Positions 17,795-27,448 of a stretch of DNA of 34,547 bases are shown piece by piece. Below the pieces are notes generated by a model. That model had not been told where the DNA came from. It searched no databases and worked only from the letters and a program-made list of their open reading frames with translations. Numbering within the stretch: the stretch's first letter is position 1; the number at the start of each line of letters is the position of its first letter. The position numbers were made by a program, and so were the translations under genes. Location of the stretch: assembly GCA_009693905.1 (NCBI GenBank), contig SHWG01000008.1:1-34547 (forward strand). Reading direction: 5' to 3'. Source of the DNA: Rhodospirillales bacterium. Its GTDB lineage: Bacteria > Pseudomonadota > Alphaproteobacteria > Rhodospirillales > 2-12-FULL-67-15.

Positions 17795-18871
17795 TTACGC
17801 CCCGCACTGGCCGCGCTGGCGGAGGAAGTGATCGGCGAGCACCAGCGCCAGCATCGCCTCGCCGATGGGCACGGCGCGGATGCCGACGCAAGGATCATGC
17901 CGGCCCTTGGTCGAGACGGTGGTGTTCTTGCCCGCGGCGGTCACGGTTGGCTGGGGGATAAGGATCGAACTCGTCGGCTTGACGGCGAAGCGCACGATGA
18001 CGGGTTGGCCCGAAGAAATGCCGCCGAGAATTCCGCCGGCGTTGTTGGAGAGGAATTTGGGGCGGTCCTTGGGCCCCGAGCGCATCCCGTCGGCGTTTTC
18101 CGGGCCGGTCAGTTCGGCGGCGCCGAATCCGGCCCCGATCTCGACCCCCTTGACCGCGGGAATGCTCATCATCGCCTTGGCGATATCGGCGTCGAGCCGG
18201 TCGAACACCGGCTCGCCGAGGCCGGCGGGAACGCCCTCGGCAATCACTTCGATCACCGCGCCGACCGAGGAGCCTTTCTTGCGGATGCCGTCGAGATAGG
18301 CTTCCCAGGCGCGCGCGGCCCCTGCATCGGGGCAGAAAAATGGATTTTTGCCGACCTCGGCCCATTTCCAGCGCTTGCGCTCGATCTTTTTGGTCCCGAT
18401 CTGGATCAACGCGCCGCGGATGACGACGGATTTGCCCAGTACCTTGCGCGCGATCGCGCCGGCGGCGACCCGCACCGCGGTTTCCCTGGCGCTCGCCCGG
18501 CCCGAGCCGCGCCAATCGCGGAGTCCGTATTTCATCTGGTAGGTGTAGTCGGCGTGACCGGGGCGAAAGACATCCTTGATCAGTTCGTAGTCCTTCGAGC
18601 GCGCGTCTTCGTTGAAGATCACCAGCCCGATCGGCGCGCCGGTGGTCAGGCCCTGGAACACGCCGGATTGGATATGAATCCGGTCGCGCTCGCGCCGCTG
18701 GGTGGTGAAGCGGGACTGGCCGGGGCGGCGGCGGTCGAGATAGGGCTGGATGTCGGATTCGGCCAGCGCGATTCCGGGCGGAACGCCGTCGACGACTCCG
18801 CCAATGGCGGGCCCGTGGCTTTCGCCGAAGGTGGTGACGCGCAGCAGATGTCCGAAAGTGTTCCCGCCCAT
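17795..18871 (-). CDS. aroC: chorismate synthase
   Basis: [67 protein letters not shown]. Confidence 0.97.
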   Translation of the reverse strand: MGGNTFGHLLRVTTFGESHGPAIGGVVDGVPPGIALAESDIQPYLDRRRPGQSRFTTQRRERDRIHIQSGVFQGLTTGAPIGLVIFNEDARSKDYELIKDVFRPGHADYTYQMKYGLRDWRGSGRASARETAVRVAAGAIARKVLGKSVVIRGALIQIGTKKIERKRWKWAEVGKNPFFCPDAGAARAWEAYLDGIRKKGSSVGAVIEVIAEGVPAGLGEPVFDRLDADIAKAMMSIPAVKGVEIGAGFGAAELTGPENADGMRSGPKDRPKFLSNNAGGILGGISSGQPVIVRFAVKPTSSILIPQPTVTAAGKNTTVSTKGRHDPCVGIRAVPIGEAMLALVLADHFLRQRGQCGA

Positions 18872-18878
18872 GGTTCCG

Positions 18879-19706
18879 TCACACCACCGAAATGTCCGGC
18901 GCGTCCACCGCCTTCATGCCGACGATGTTGTAGCCGCAATCGACATGATGGACTTCGCCGGTGACGCCGCTTGAGAGGCCGGAGAGCAGGTAAAGCCCGG
19001 CGCCGCCGATGTCGTCCAAGGTGACGTTGCGCCGGAGCGGAGAATTATATTCGTTCCACTTGAGAATGTAACGGAAATCGCCGATCGCCGAGGACGCCAG
19101 CGTCTTCATCGGCCCGGCCGAAAGGGCGTTGACCCGGATGCGGTGCTTGCCCAGGTCCTCGGCGAGATAGCGCACGCTCGCTTCCAGCGCGGCCTTGGCG
19201 ACGCCCATGACGTTGTAGTGGGGCATGACCCGCTCGGCCCCGAAGTAGCTCAGCGTCAACAGGCTGCCGCCGTCTTTCATCAGCGCCGTCGCGCGCCGGC
19301 AGACGTCGGTGAAGGAGTAACACGAGATGTTCATCGTCCGGGCGAAGTTGTCCGGCGTGGTGTCGATGTAGCGGCCCTTGAGTTCTTCCTTGTCGGAATA
19401 GGCGACGGCGTGGACGACAAAATCGAGCCGGCCCCAGCGTTCGGCCAGCGAGCGAAAGAGCGCGTCCAAGGTTTCAGGGGTGGCGACATCGCAGGGGAGG
19501 ACGATATCCGCGCCGATGCCCGCGGCGAGCGGCCGCACCCGCTTTTCCAGCGCCTCGCCCTGATAGGTGAAGGCCAGTTCGGCGCCGTGGGCATGGACCG
19601 TTTTGGCGATGCCCCAGGCGATCGAACGTTCGTTGGCGACGCCCAGGATCAAGCCGCGTTTGCCGTGCATCAGGGACGTCATCGGAACCTCGGGGGTCAT
19701 GGCCAT
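18879..19706 (-). CDS. fabI: enoyl-[acyl-carrier-protein] reductase (FabI)
   Basis: [58 protein letters not shown]. Confidence 0.96.
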   Translation of the reverse strand: MAMTPEVPMTSLMHGKRGLILGVANERSIAWGIAKTVHAHGAELAFTYQGEALEKRVRPLAAGIGADIVLPCDVATPETLDALFRSLAERWGRLDFVVHAVAYSDKEELKGRYIDTTPDNFARTMNISCYSFTDVCRRATALMKDGGSLLTLSYFGAERVMPHYNVMGVAKAALEASVRYLAEDLGKHRIRVNALSAGPMKTLASSAIGDFRYILKWNEYNSPLRRNVTLDDIGGAGLYLLSGLSSGVTGEVHHVDCGYNIVGMKAVDAPDISVV

Positions 19707-19768
19707 GGGGATAAATCGTAAACGGGCGGCGATGGTACACGAAAGGCCATGGACGCAAAACAGATCCG

Positions 19769-19826
19769 GCGCGCGCCGATAGGGGCGCATCCTTTAACGC
19801 ATGCGGGGTTAAGCCCGCGCGCCGCG
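19769..19826. repeat. dispersed double-hairpin palindromic element, copy A (intergenic, dnaJ-fabI)
   Basis: taggggcgcatcctttaacgcatgcggggttaagcccgcgcg; 37/42 identical to the reverse complement of copy B; two hairpins (gcgcc-gatagg-ggcgc; gcggg-gttaag-cccgc). Confidence 0.85.
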
Positions 19827-19830
19827 GGCC

Positions 19831-20799
19831 TTAAGTCTCGTCGTCCGGCGGGCTTGCGTGCGTCGCGCCGAAAGGCGCGCCATCGGATGATGCTGGCTTC
19901 GCCGGCGCGCGCACGACGGCGTCGGCTGGCTCACCCGCGTCGGCGCGGACCTTGTAGGGATGCCGGGCGCTCCAGGCGCGGACGAATTCCACCAGCTCGG
20001 GATCGAGTTGCGACGGCAGCACGACCTTGAGAACGGCGTAATGGTCGCCGCGCTTGTCCCCGCTCTTCGCCAGTCCCCTGCCTTTGAGCCTGAGAATGGT
20101 GCCGGTGTTGGCCCCCTCGGGGATCGTGACCACGACCGGTCCGTCGATGGTCTCGACCTCGGCGCGACCGCCGAGAACCGCCTCGGCGAGCGTGACGGGA
20201 AGTTCGGCGCGGATGTCGTTTCCGTCGATGCGGAAGACGGGATGGGGCTCGACCGCGATCTCGACCAGGGCATCACCGCCCGCGCCGCCGCCGAGCCCGG
20301 GCATGCCCTGGCCGCGCAGACGCAGGACTTGGCCCGCATGGGTGCCGGACGGAATGGATACTTTCAGCCGCTTGCCGTTGGCCATGCTCACGTGCTTGAC
20401 CACGCCCCGGGCGGCCTCGATGAACTCGATTTTAAGGGTGTAGTCCACGTTCGCGCCGTTGATCTTGATGCCGGCGTCGTGCGTCGCGCGTTCGCGGAAG
20501 AACCGATCGAACGGATTGCGCCGCTCCGAGGCGGCCGCCGCGCCGGACGGAGACGAAGCGCCTCGCCGCGCGCGGGCCGCGCCCGAGGGGTCGATCTCGC
20601 CGCGGTCGTAGCGTTTTCGCTTCTCGGAATCCGAGAGCAGCGCGTAGGCCGCGCCGATGTGTTTGAATTTTTCCTCGGCGCGAGCGTCGCCGGGGCGGCG
20701 GTCGGGGTGAAGTTCCCGCGCCAGGCGGCGGTAGGAGGCCTTGATTTCCTCGGGACTCGCGCCGCGGCGAAGCCCGAGTACGGAATAGGGGTCCTTCAT
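19831..20799 (-). CDS. DnaJ-domain protein, CbpA-like co-chaperone
   Basis: MKDPYSVLGLRRGASPEEIKASYRRLARELHPDRRPGD (HPD), C-terminal DnaJ substrate-binding region PSGTHAGQVLRLRGQGMPG. Confidence 0.93.
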   Translation of the reverse strand: MKDPYSVLGLRRGASPEEIKASYRRLARELHPDRRPGDARAEEKFKHIGAAYALLSDSEKRKRYDRGEIDPSGAARARRGASSPSGAAAASERRNPFDRFFRERATHDAGIKINGANVDYTLKIEFIEAARGVVKHVSMANGKRLKVSIPSGTHAGQVLRLRGQGMPGLGGGAGGDALVEIAVEPHPVFRIDGNDIRAELPVTLAEAVLGGRAEVETIDGPVVVTIPEGANTGTILRLKGRGLAKSGDKRGDHYAVLKVVLPSQLDPELVEFVRAWSARHPYKVRADAGEPADAVVRAPAKPASSDGAPFGATHASPPDDET

Positions 20800-20832
20800 C
20801 GCGGCGACATTATCACGGACCGGCGGCCGGGC

Positions 20833-20867
20833 AAAAAAACACCGGCCGGGGCGCGGCCCGGCCGGTG
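20833..20867 (-). terminator. Rho-independent terminator of the glycine-zipper lipoprotein gene
   Basis: 11-bp stem caccggccggg / cccggccggtg, 6-nt loop; minus strand followed by T7. Confidence 0.92.
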
Positions 20868-20894
20868 CGTGTTCAAACGCGCGCGCCCCGCGGA

Positions 20895-21371
20895 TTACTG
20901 GACGATTTGCCAGTTGCCGTTCGCCTGGCGGCAGGCGCGGCCCATCGCCCGCTCGGTGCGGCCGTCGACGGTGATGGTTTGTTCGAATTCGCGGCAATCC
21001 TGCCCGGAGGGCGAGCGATACGTGCTGGTCGGCGTATAGGTGCCCGAGTTGCCCGAATCCGGGTTGCGCCAGGACGTGCTCTGGCCGGCGCGAGCGGTTT
21101 CGAGGGACGTTTGCGCGGTGCGCTGGGACATGGCCTTGTCGGCGTTGTCGAGCGACTTGCCGATCTCGCTCCCGAGCATGGCGCCGGCAAGCGTGCCGAC
21201 GGCGATCCCGACCATCTGTCCCCGGCCGCTGCCGATCTGCGAGCCGATCAGGGCGCCGGTGCCGGCGCCGAGGATCGTGCCCATGGTCTGCTTGGGGTTG
21301 TCCTGCATGTTCTGGCATCCGGCGAGAATGACCGCCGCCGCCGTCGCCAAAGCGATTCCTGTCGTTTTCAT
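20895..21371 (-). CDS. glycine-zipper 2TM outer-membrane lipoprotein (17 kDa surface antigen-like)
   Basis: Lipobox ILAGCQN; GTILGAGTGALIGSQIGSGRGQMVGIAVGTLAGAMLGSEIG. Confidence 0.88.
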   Translation of the reverse strand: MKTTGIALATAAAVILAGCQNMQDNPKQTMGTILGAGTGALIGSQIGSGRGQMVGIAVGTLAGAMLGSEIGKSLDNADKAMSQRTAQTSLETARAGQSTSWRNPDSGNSGTYTPTSTYRSPSGQDCREFEQTITVDGRTERAMGRACRQANGNWQIVQ

Positions 21372-21551
21372 TGGTCCGATCTCCTATGGGCCGCGCCTTG
21401 CCCGGGTGGGAAAGGGATTGGGAAAGCACCGAATTAAATATAGGTTACCGGGGAAATGTGGCAAATTTGTGGGCAGCGGTGAAACCCGCGTGGACCATAT
21501 AAAGTAATCTATTTCAATAGGTTGGATGGACCGGTAGGCGAGTTTCCGATT

Positions 21552-22142
21552 ATGAGCCAAAAAGATCCCGAAGACCCGATCGCGCTTTTCCAGAGCTGGT
21601 TCGCCGAAGCGACCCGGGCCGAGCCATCGGACGCGAACGCGGTCACGCTCGCGACCGTGGACGCGGCCGGCCGGCCGTCGGCGCGGATGGTGCTGTTGAA
21701 AGACGTCGACGCGCGGGGTTTCGTCTTCTACACCAACCGCGAAAGTCGCAAAGGTTTGGAGCTCCTGGCGAACCCGCGAGCCGCGCTCTGTTTTTTCTGG
21801 AAATCCCTCGATCGCCAAGTGCGCGTCGAAGGCCCGGTCGAGCCGGTCGCGGACTCGGAAGCGGACGGTTATTTCGCCACCCGCGACCGCGCGAGCCAGA
21901 TTGGCGCCTGGGCCTCGAGCCAATCGCGCCCCTTGGAAAGCCGCTTCGCGCTGGAGCGGCGCATCGCCGAGTTCACCGCCAAATTCCACGTCGGGACGGT
22001 GCCCAGGCCGCCGTTCTGGTCCGGCTTCCGGCTGGTTCCCGAGGCGATCGAGTTCTGGCAAGAACGGCCGTTCCGGCTGCACGACCGCACGGTGTATCAT
22101 CGCGCCGGCTCCGCCTGGTCGGCGCGCAAACTTTACCCTTGA
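21552..22142 (+). CDS. pdxH: pyridoxamine 5'-phosphate oxidase
   Basis: [38 protein letters not shown]-terminal [26 protein letters not shown]. Confidence 0.97.
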   Translation: MSQKDPEDPIALFQSWFAEATRAEPSDANAVTLATVDAAGRPSARMVLLKDVDARGFVFYTNRESRKGLELLANPRAALCFFWKSLDRQVRVEGPVEPVADSEADGYFATRDRASQIGAWASSQSRPLESRFALERRIAEFTAKFHVGTVPRPPFWSGFRLVPEAIEFWQERPFRLHDRTVYHRAGSAWSARKLYP

Positions 22143-22147
22143 GCCCC

Positions 22148-23077
22148 ATGCCCCAAATCTCGGTTTCACCCCTCGCTTCGCCGAACGAGGCCAATCACCG
22201 CCTGATCCGCCTGGCGGCGCAGGCGTCGGTGGCGGTCGCGTCGCTGCTGATCCTGGCCAAGCTCGCGGCGTGGCTGATCACCGATTCGGTCAGCCTGTTG
22301 TCGGCTTTGATCGATTCCATGCTCGACGTCGGCGCTTCGCTCGTCAACCTGATCGCCATCCGCCACGCGCTCACGCCGGCGGACGATGAACACCGGTTCG
22401 GCCACGGCAAGGCCGAGGCGCTCGCCGGACTCGGCCAGGCCGCCTTCGTCGCCGGCTCGGCCGCGTTCCTGCTCGTGCAGGCCGGCGAACGCCTGCTCCG
22501 GCCGAGGCCGCTCGACCATCCCGACATCGGCATCGCGGTCATGGTGTTTTCCATCGCCGTCACCGTCGCGCTGGTCGTGTTCCAGAAATACGTCATGCGC
22601 CGGACGTCGTCGGTCGCCATCAGCGCCGACTCGCTCCACTACGAGACCGACATTCTCGCCAACGCCGGCGTCATCGTGTCGTTGGTCCTGGTTTCGCGCT
22701 TCGGCTGGCAGGCCGCCGATCCGCTCGTCGCGATCGCCATCGTCGCTTATATCTTTTGGAGCGCGTGGGGGATCGGCGCCCGCGCGTTGCACATCCTGAT
22801 GGATCGCGAACTGCCCGACGCCGATCGCGTGAAAATCGCGGCCGTCGCGAGGTCGCATCCGGCGGTGCGCGGCGTCCACGATCTCAAGACCCGCTCCTCG
22901 GGATCGCACGTGTTCATCCAGCTTCACCTCGAGCTCGACGGCGAAATGAAGCTCAACGACGTCCACATCGTTTCCGAGGACGTGATGAAGCGGATCATGG
23001 CCGCGTACCCGAACGCCGAGGTCATCGTCCACGAGGACCCCGAAGGCGTGGTCGAACAGCGCTCCGTCCACGGCTGA
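22148..23077 (+). CDS. cation diffusion facilitator family transporter
   Basis: TDSVSLLSALIDSMLDVGASLVNLIAIRHA, EHRFGHGKAEALAGLGQA, LHYETDILANAGV; TTG at 22139 is an alternative start. Confidence 0.94.
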   Translation: MPQISVSPLASPNEANHRLIRLAAQASVAVASLLILAKLAAWLITDSVSLLSALIDSMLDVGASLVNLIAIRHALTPADDEHRFGHGKAEALAGLGQAAFVAGSAAFLLVQAGERLLRPRPLDHPDIGIAVMVFSIAVTVALVVFQKYVMRRTSSVAISADSLHYETDILANAGVIVSLVLVSRFGWQAADPLVAIAIVAYIFWSAWGIGARALHILMDRELPDADRVKIAAVARSHPAVRGVHDLKTRSSGSHVFIQLHLELDGEMKLNDVHIVSEDVMKRIMAAYPNAEVIVHEDPEGVVEQRSVHG

Positions 23078-23095
23078 GCGGCGCATAGGCGGATC

Positions 23096-24693
23096 ATGAC
23101 CGCTGCCGAACCCCAGGCCGAAGCGATCGCGGTGCTGTCCCGGCCCGAGACCTACGGCGCGGGCGTCGCCGAGGTGCGCCGGATCGAGCCCCACATCTCG
23201 GTCGTCTTTCTCGCCGGACCCCGCGCCTTCAAGCTGAAGAAGGCGGTGCGCTATCCCTATCTCGACTTCTCGAGTCTGGGAAAACGCCGCGCCGCGTGCG
23301 AAGCGGAAATCGCCGTCAATCGCCGCGCCGCGCCGACGATCTACCGGCGCGCCGTCGCGCTCGCGCGCGGCGCCGATGGAAGGCTTTGCCTTGAAGGCGA
23401 AGGCCCGCCGGTCGAATGGCTGGTGGAAATGGTTCGCTTCGACGAAAACGGGTTGTTCGACCGCCTCGCCCGCGCCGACATATTGGAGCGGCACCGGATC
23501 GAGGAACTGGCGGAGACGGTGGCCGGTTTTCACCGGGACGCGGAGCCCCGGCGCGACGCGGATTCGGCGGCCGGCCTTGCTGAGACCATCGCCGGCAACG
23601 CCGCGAGCATGGCCGGGCCCGCGAGCGGCGCCTTCGCCGCCGACGCGATCGCGCGATTGAAAGCAATGTCCGACGCGCGTCTTACGTCGCTGCGCGAACT
23701 TCTCGACCGGCGGCGGGAGCAGGGCCTGGTCCGCCGCTGCCACGGCGATTTGCATCTCGGCAACATCTGCCTGATCGACGGCAAACCGGTCCTGTTCGAC
23801 GCCATCGAGTTCAACGAGGCTTTCGCGGTCATCGACGTTCTTTACGACGCGCTTTCCTGGCGATGGACTTGGATCATCTCGGCCAGCGCCGTTTGGCCGG
23901 CCAATTCCTCAACCGCTATCTCGACGCGGCCGGAGACGACGACGGCCTGGCGGCACTACCGCTGTTTCTCTCCTTGCGCGCGGCGATCCGCGCCCACGTC
24001 GGCGCGACCGCGGCGCGCGCGGGCTTAACCCCGCGCGCATTAGATGATGCGCCCCTACCTGGGCGCGCGTTCAAGAACCCGGCCGAGGCCCACGCCCGGC
24101 GCTATCTGGAAGAAGCGTTCGCGTATCTCGAACCGGTTGGCGCGCGCCTGATCGCCATTGGCGGCCTTTCCGGCAGCGGCAAATCCCGGCTCGCGTGCGA
24201 GCTCGCTCCCTGGGTCGGGGCGGCGCCAGGGGCGCGGGTGGTGCGTTCCGACGTGGTCCGCAAGCAACTCGCGGGCGTCGGGCTGCACGACCGTCTTGCG
24301 CCTGAGGGCTACACGGCGGAAATGACCGCGCGGACCTTCGCCGAACTGGATCGGCGCGTCGAGGCGGCTTTGCGGATCGGCCGGCCGGTGGTCGCGGACG
24401 CGGTCTTCGCTGATCCCTCGGAAAGAGATCGCCTCGCTCGTATTGCCCAGGCGTGCGGGGTGCCCTTCGACGGGCTTTGGCTCGAAGCCGACCCGGCGAT
24501 CCTGGAGCGTCGCCTGGCCGAGCGAAAAGCCGACGTTTCCGACGCCACGATCGAGGTCCTCCGCCGGCAGCAGACCTATAATCTCGGCCCCATCGCATGG
24601 ACCCGGATCGGGAGCGGCGGGGCGAGGGAGGAGACGCTGGTCAAGGCCTTGGGGACGCTGGAATTGCCAGCGCTGGCCGGCAACGCGCTTTGA
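23096..24693 (+). pseudogene. bifunctional aminoglycoside phosphotransferase-like / AAA (P-loop) kinase, apparently frameshifted near 23849
   Basis: Frame 1 (23096..24028) carries CHGDLHLGNICLIDGKPVLFDAIEFNEAFAVIDVLYD; homology continues in another frame as AFLAMDLDHLGQRRLAGQFLNRYLD...GGLSGSGKSRLA (ORF 23863..24693). Confidence 0.75.
24012..24070. repeat. dispersed double-hairpin palindromic element, copy B (inside the kinase ORF)
   Basis: cgcgcgggcttaaccccgcgcgcattagatgatgcgcccctacctgggcgcgcg; reverse complement matches copy A; hairpins cgcgcggg-cttaac-cccgcgcg and gcgccc-ctacct-gggcgc. Confidence 0.85.
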
Positions 24694-24746
24694 AACCCCC
24701 GCCGGCGGACCTATATTTCAGGAAGGGGAAGGCAGAGGAATAAACC

Positions 24747-25613
24747 ATGAGCATCAAGTCGATTCTGGTCGTCGTCAACGGTACCGAGATATCGCGTCCG
24801 GCGCTGACCGCCGCTTTTACCGTCGCCCGCGATTTGGTCGCCCACGTCGACGTTCTGCACGTGCGCGGCGATCCGCGCGATTCGGTTCCGATCCTGGGCG
24901 AGGGGGTATCCGGCACCCTGGTCGAGGAAATCATGGATGTCGCCGAGAAGGAATCGCGTGAACGCGCGGTGCGTGCGCGCTCCCTCTTCGACGACATGTG
25001 CAAGAAATTCGACTTGCCGGTGGTCGAACGTCCGGACCCGCGCCGCGCCTCGGTCGCTTGGATCGAGGACACCGGGCGCGAGGAGGAAACCGTCTCCCGG
25101 CACGGCCGGCTGACCGGCCTGATCGTTCTTCCCCGGCCGACGCCCGAAAGCGACGTTGGCGCGACCATGACCCTCAACGCCGCCCTGTTCGAGACCGGCC
25201 GGCCGGTCCTGGTCATCCCCCCCGGCTACGCCGGCGGGCCGATCGGCACGAAAATCGCCATCTCCTGGAACGGCAGCAAGGAGGCCGCCCGCGCCATCGC
25301 CGGCGCCACCACCTTCATCGAGCGCACCAAGGAAGTGACCGTGGTGACGGCGGTGGGCGAAACGCCTTCGGCGCCGCAGATACCGGAAATGCTCACCTAT
25401 CTCGGCTGGCACGGGGTTCGGGCCTCGACCCATAATCTCAAGGCATCCGGCCGGATCGAAGGCGAGGTTCTGTTCAAGGACTGCGCCCAGATCGGGGCGG
25501 ACCTGGTGGTGATGGGGGCCTATACCCGCAACCGGCTTCGGCAGATGATCCTGGGCGGCGTGACCCGCTACGCCCTCGAACACGCCGCCGTGCCCCTCCT
25601 GATGGCGCATTAA
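24747..25613 (+). CDS. universal stress protein family, tandem domains
   Basis: MSIKSILVVVNGTEISRPALTAAFTVARDLVAHVDVLHV...GADLVVMGAYTRNRLRQMILGGVTRYALEHAAVPLLMAH. Confidence 0.93.
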   Translation: MSIKSILVVVNGTEISRPALTAAFTVARDLVAHVDVLHVRGDPRDSVPILGEGVSGTLVEEIMDVAEKESRERAVRARSLFDDMCKKFDLPVVERPDPRRASVAWIEDTGREEETVSRHGRLTGLIVLPRPTPESDVGATMTLNAALFETGRPVLVIPPGYAGGPIGTKIAISWNGSKEAARAIAGATTFIERTKEVTVVTAVGETPSAPQIPEMLTYLGWHGVRASTHNLKASGRIEGEVLFKDCAQIGADLVVMGAYTRNRLRQMILGGVTRYALEHAAVPLLMAH

Positions 25614-25700
25614 CGTATTCTAGGGGCTTGATTTTCGCCGCCGGTGGGGCAGTCTTTCCTTCTCGACGCGATCGCCAAGAGGCTTCCTGGGAAGGACAAC

Positions 25701-26327
25701 ATGCGGATTGAGATTAGACGGCGGCGGTTTCTGACCGCCGGGATAGCGCTGGCCGGAATCGCGGGGCTGCCCGCTGTCGCTTTCGCCCAAACCTCGCCGG
25801 GGGCGGGCCAGTTCATCGCCGGCCTCTCCGAAAGGGCCATCGCCGCGCTGACCGACAAGAACACGTCGCGCGAGGAGCGCGAGCGCCGGTTCCGCGTTTT
25901 GCTGCACGACCATTTTGCGATCGAGACCATCGCCCGCTGGGTGCTCGGCCGCCATTGGGCCACGGCGTCCTCGGACGAGCGCGCCGAGTACCTCCGCCTG
26001 TTCGAGGACTTGATCGTCTACAGCTACGTCGACCGCTTCACCGAGTACGCCGGCGAACGGCTGGAGGTGGTGAAGACGCTTGTCGTCGATGGCAACGACG
26101 CGATGGTTTATTCCGCCATCGTCCGCGCCAATCAACCCGAGCCGGTGGAGGTGGACTGGCGGGTGCGCCAGCGCGACGGCAAGTTCAAGATCGTGGACGT
26201 GATGGTCAAGGGGATCAGCCTGGGCATAACCCAACGCCAGGAATTCGCTTCGGTCCTCAGCCGCAACAACAACAGCATGTTGGCTTTTCTTGCCGAGTTG
26301 CGCGAACGCGTCAAGAAGGGCGCTTGA
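25701..26327 (+). CDS. hpnM: MlaC/Ttg2D-family protein, HpnM-like, at the start of the hopanoid cluster
   Basis: Signal-like MRIEIRRRRFLTAGIALAGIAGLPAVAFA, ...HFAIETIARWVLGRHWATASSDERAEYLRLFEDLIVYSYVDRF; precedes hpnC. Confidence 0.8.
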   Translation: MRIEIRRRRFLTAGIALAGIAGLPAVAFAQTSPGAGQFIAGLSERAIAALTDKNTSREERERRFRVLLHDHFAIETIARWVLGRHWATASSDERAEYLRLFEDLIVYSYVDRFTEYAGERLEVVKTLVVDGNDAMVYSAIVRANQPEPVEVDWRVRQRDGKFKIVDVMVKGISLGITQRQEFASVLSRNNNSMLAFLAELRERVKKGA

Positions 26328-26346
26328 CGCTGGGCCGGTTTGCGCC

Positions 26347-27198
26347 ATGATCGCATTGCCGGTCGAAACGCCGTCGGGCAAGGACACGGCCTACGAGAAT
26401 TTTCCCGTCGGCTCGATCCTGCTGCCGGCGCGCCTGCGCCCGCACGTGGCGGCTTTTTACGCCTTTGCCCGCGCCATCGACGATATCGCCGACAATCCGG
26501 ATTTGGCCGCGGAAGAAAAAATCCGCCGCCTGGGCGGATTCGAGGATGCGCTTTCCGGACGCAACCCTGATTCCGCCTTCGCCAAGGCGCACCGGATGCG
26601 CGCGAGCCTGGAGCAGACCGGGGTTCCCGTCCGGCATTGCCTCGATCTCGTCGCCGCCTTCAAGCAGGACGCGGTCAAGCTTCGCTACCGCGACTGGGAC
26701 GACCTGCTCGGCTACTGCATCCTGTCGGCGGCGCCGGTCGGGCGCTACCTGCTCGATCTGCACGGCGGCTCGCGCGACGGCTACGGATTCTCGGACGCCC
26801 TGTGCATGGCGCTGCAGGTGATCAATCACCTCCAGGACTGCCAGGACGACTACCGCAGCCTCGACCGGGTCTATCTGCCCGGCGACTGGCTCGCGGCCGA
26901 AGGCGCGCGCGTCGAAGAACTCGATTCGACCCAGGTCTCGCCCGCGCTGCGCCGCGTGATCGACCGGACTCTCGACGCGACCGAGCGGCTTATGCTTGAT
27001 GCCCGGCGCTTGCCGGGCGGGCTTGCAAGCCGGCGCCTGGCGATGGAGTCGGGAGCCATCGTCGCCATCGCGGATGCCTTGATCGGGCGCTTGCGCCAAG
27101 ACGATCCGCTCGCGGCGCGGGTGCGGCTTGGCAAGCCCGCGTTCCTGGCGTGCTGCCTCAAGGGCGCGGTGACGGGGCTGTTCTCCGGGCACTCTTGA
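26347..27198 (+). CDS. hpnC: squalene synthase HpnC
   Basis: ENFPVGSILLPARLRPHVAAFYAFARAIDDIADNP, VINHLQDCQDDYRSLDRVYLPGDWL. Confidence 0.94.
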   Translation: MIALPVETPSGKDTAYENFPVGSILLPARLRPHVAAFYAFARAIDDIADNPDLAAEEKIRRLGGFEDALSGRNPDSAFAKAHRMRASLEQTGVPVRHCLDLVAAFKQDAVKLRYRDWDDLLGYCILSAAPVGRYLLDLHGGSRDGYGFSDALCMALQVINHLQDCQDDYRSLDRVYLPGDWLAAEGARVEELDSTQVSPALRRVIDRTLDATERLMLDARRLPGGLASRRLAMESGAIVAIADALIGRLRQDDPLAARVRLGKPAFLACCLKGAVTGLFSGHS

Positions 27199-27274
27199 CA
27201 CGATCCTATTATTATGTTTATATTCCTTTCATGGGTCGATAGTCAAGGACAACAAGGGCAAGGAGTGGTCCGCC

Positions 27275-27448
27275 ATGAACTCCGATCAACGCCGGGATGA
27301 CGAAAGACGGCCCGGGCCGAAAATGTATACAAATGTTGACACGAATTCGGCTGTTTTCAGGTTTATCAACGAGTTAAGTCGTTTTTACCCGGTGCAGTCC
27401 CGGTGCAGTCCCGGGGCAAGGCCGATGTTTGTCCGGTGCGCGCCGTGA
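27275..27448 (+). CDS. candidate 57-aa small ORF upstream of and overlapping the hpnB start
   Basis: My translation: MNSDQRRDDERRPGPKMYTNVDTNSAVFRFINELSRFYPVQSRCSPGARPMFVRCAP; aaggag 9 nt upstream of ATG; its TGA (27446-27448) overlaps a GTG at 27445 in the hpnB frame. Confidence 0.4.
   Translation: MNSDQRRDDERRPGPKMYTNVDTNSAVFRFINELSRFYPVQSRCSPGARPMFVRCAP

Noticed and set aside
27000-27035. Palindromes gcccggc-gctt-gccgggc and ggcttgcaagcc in hpnC as a third palindromic element
   Set aside because: The translation (LDARRLPGGLASRRLAMESGAI) fits the expected HpnC pattern without an insertion, and the sequence does not match the copy A/B consensus.
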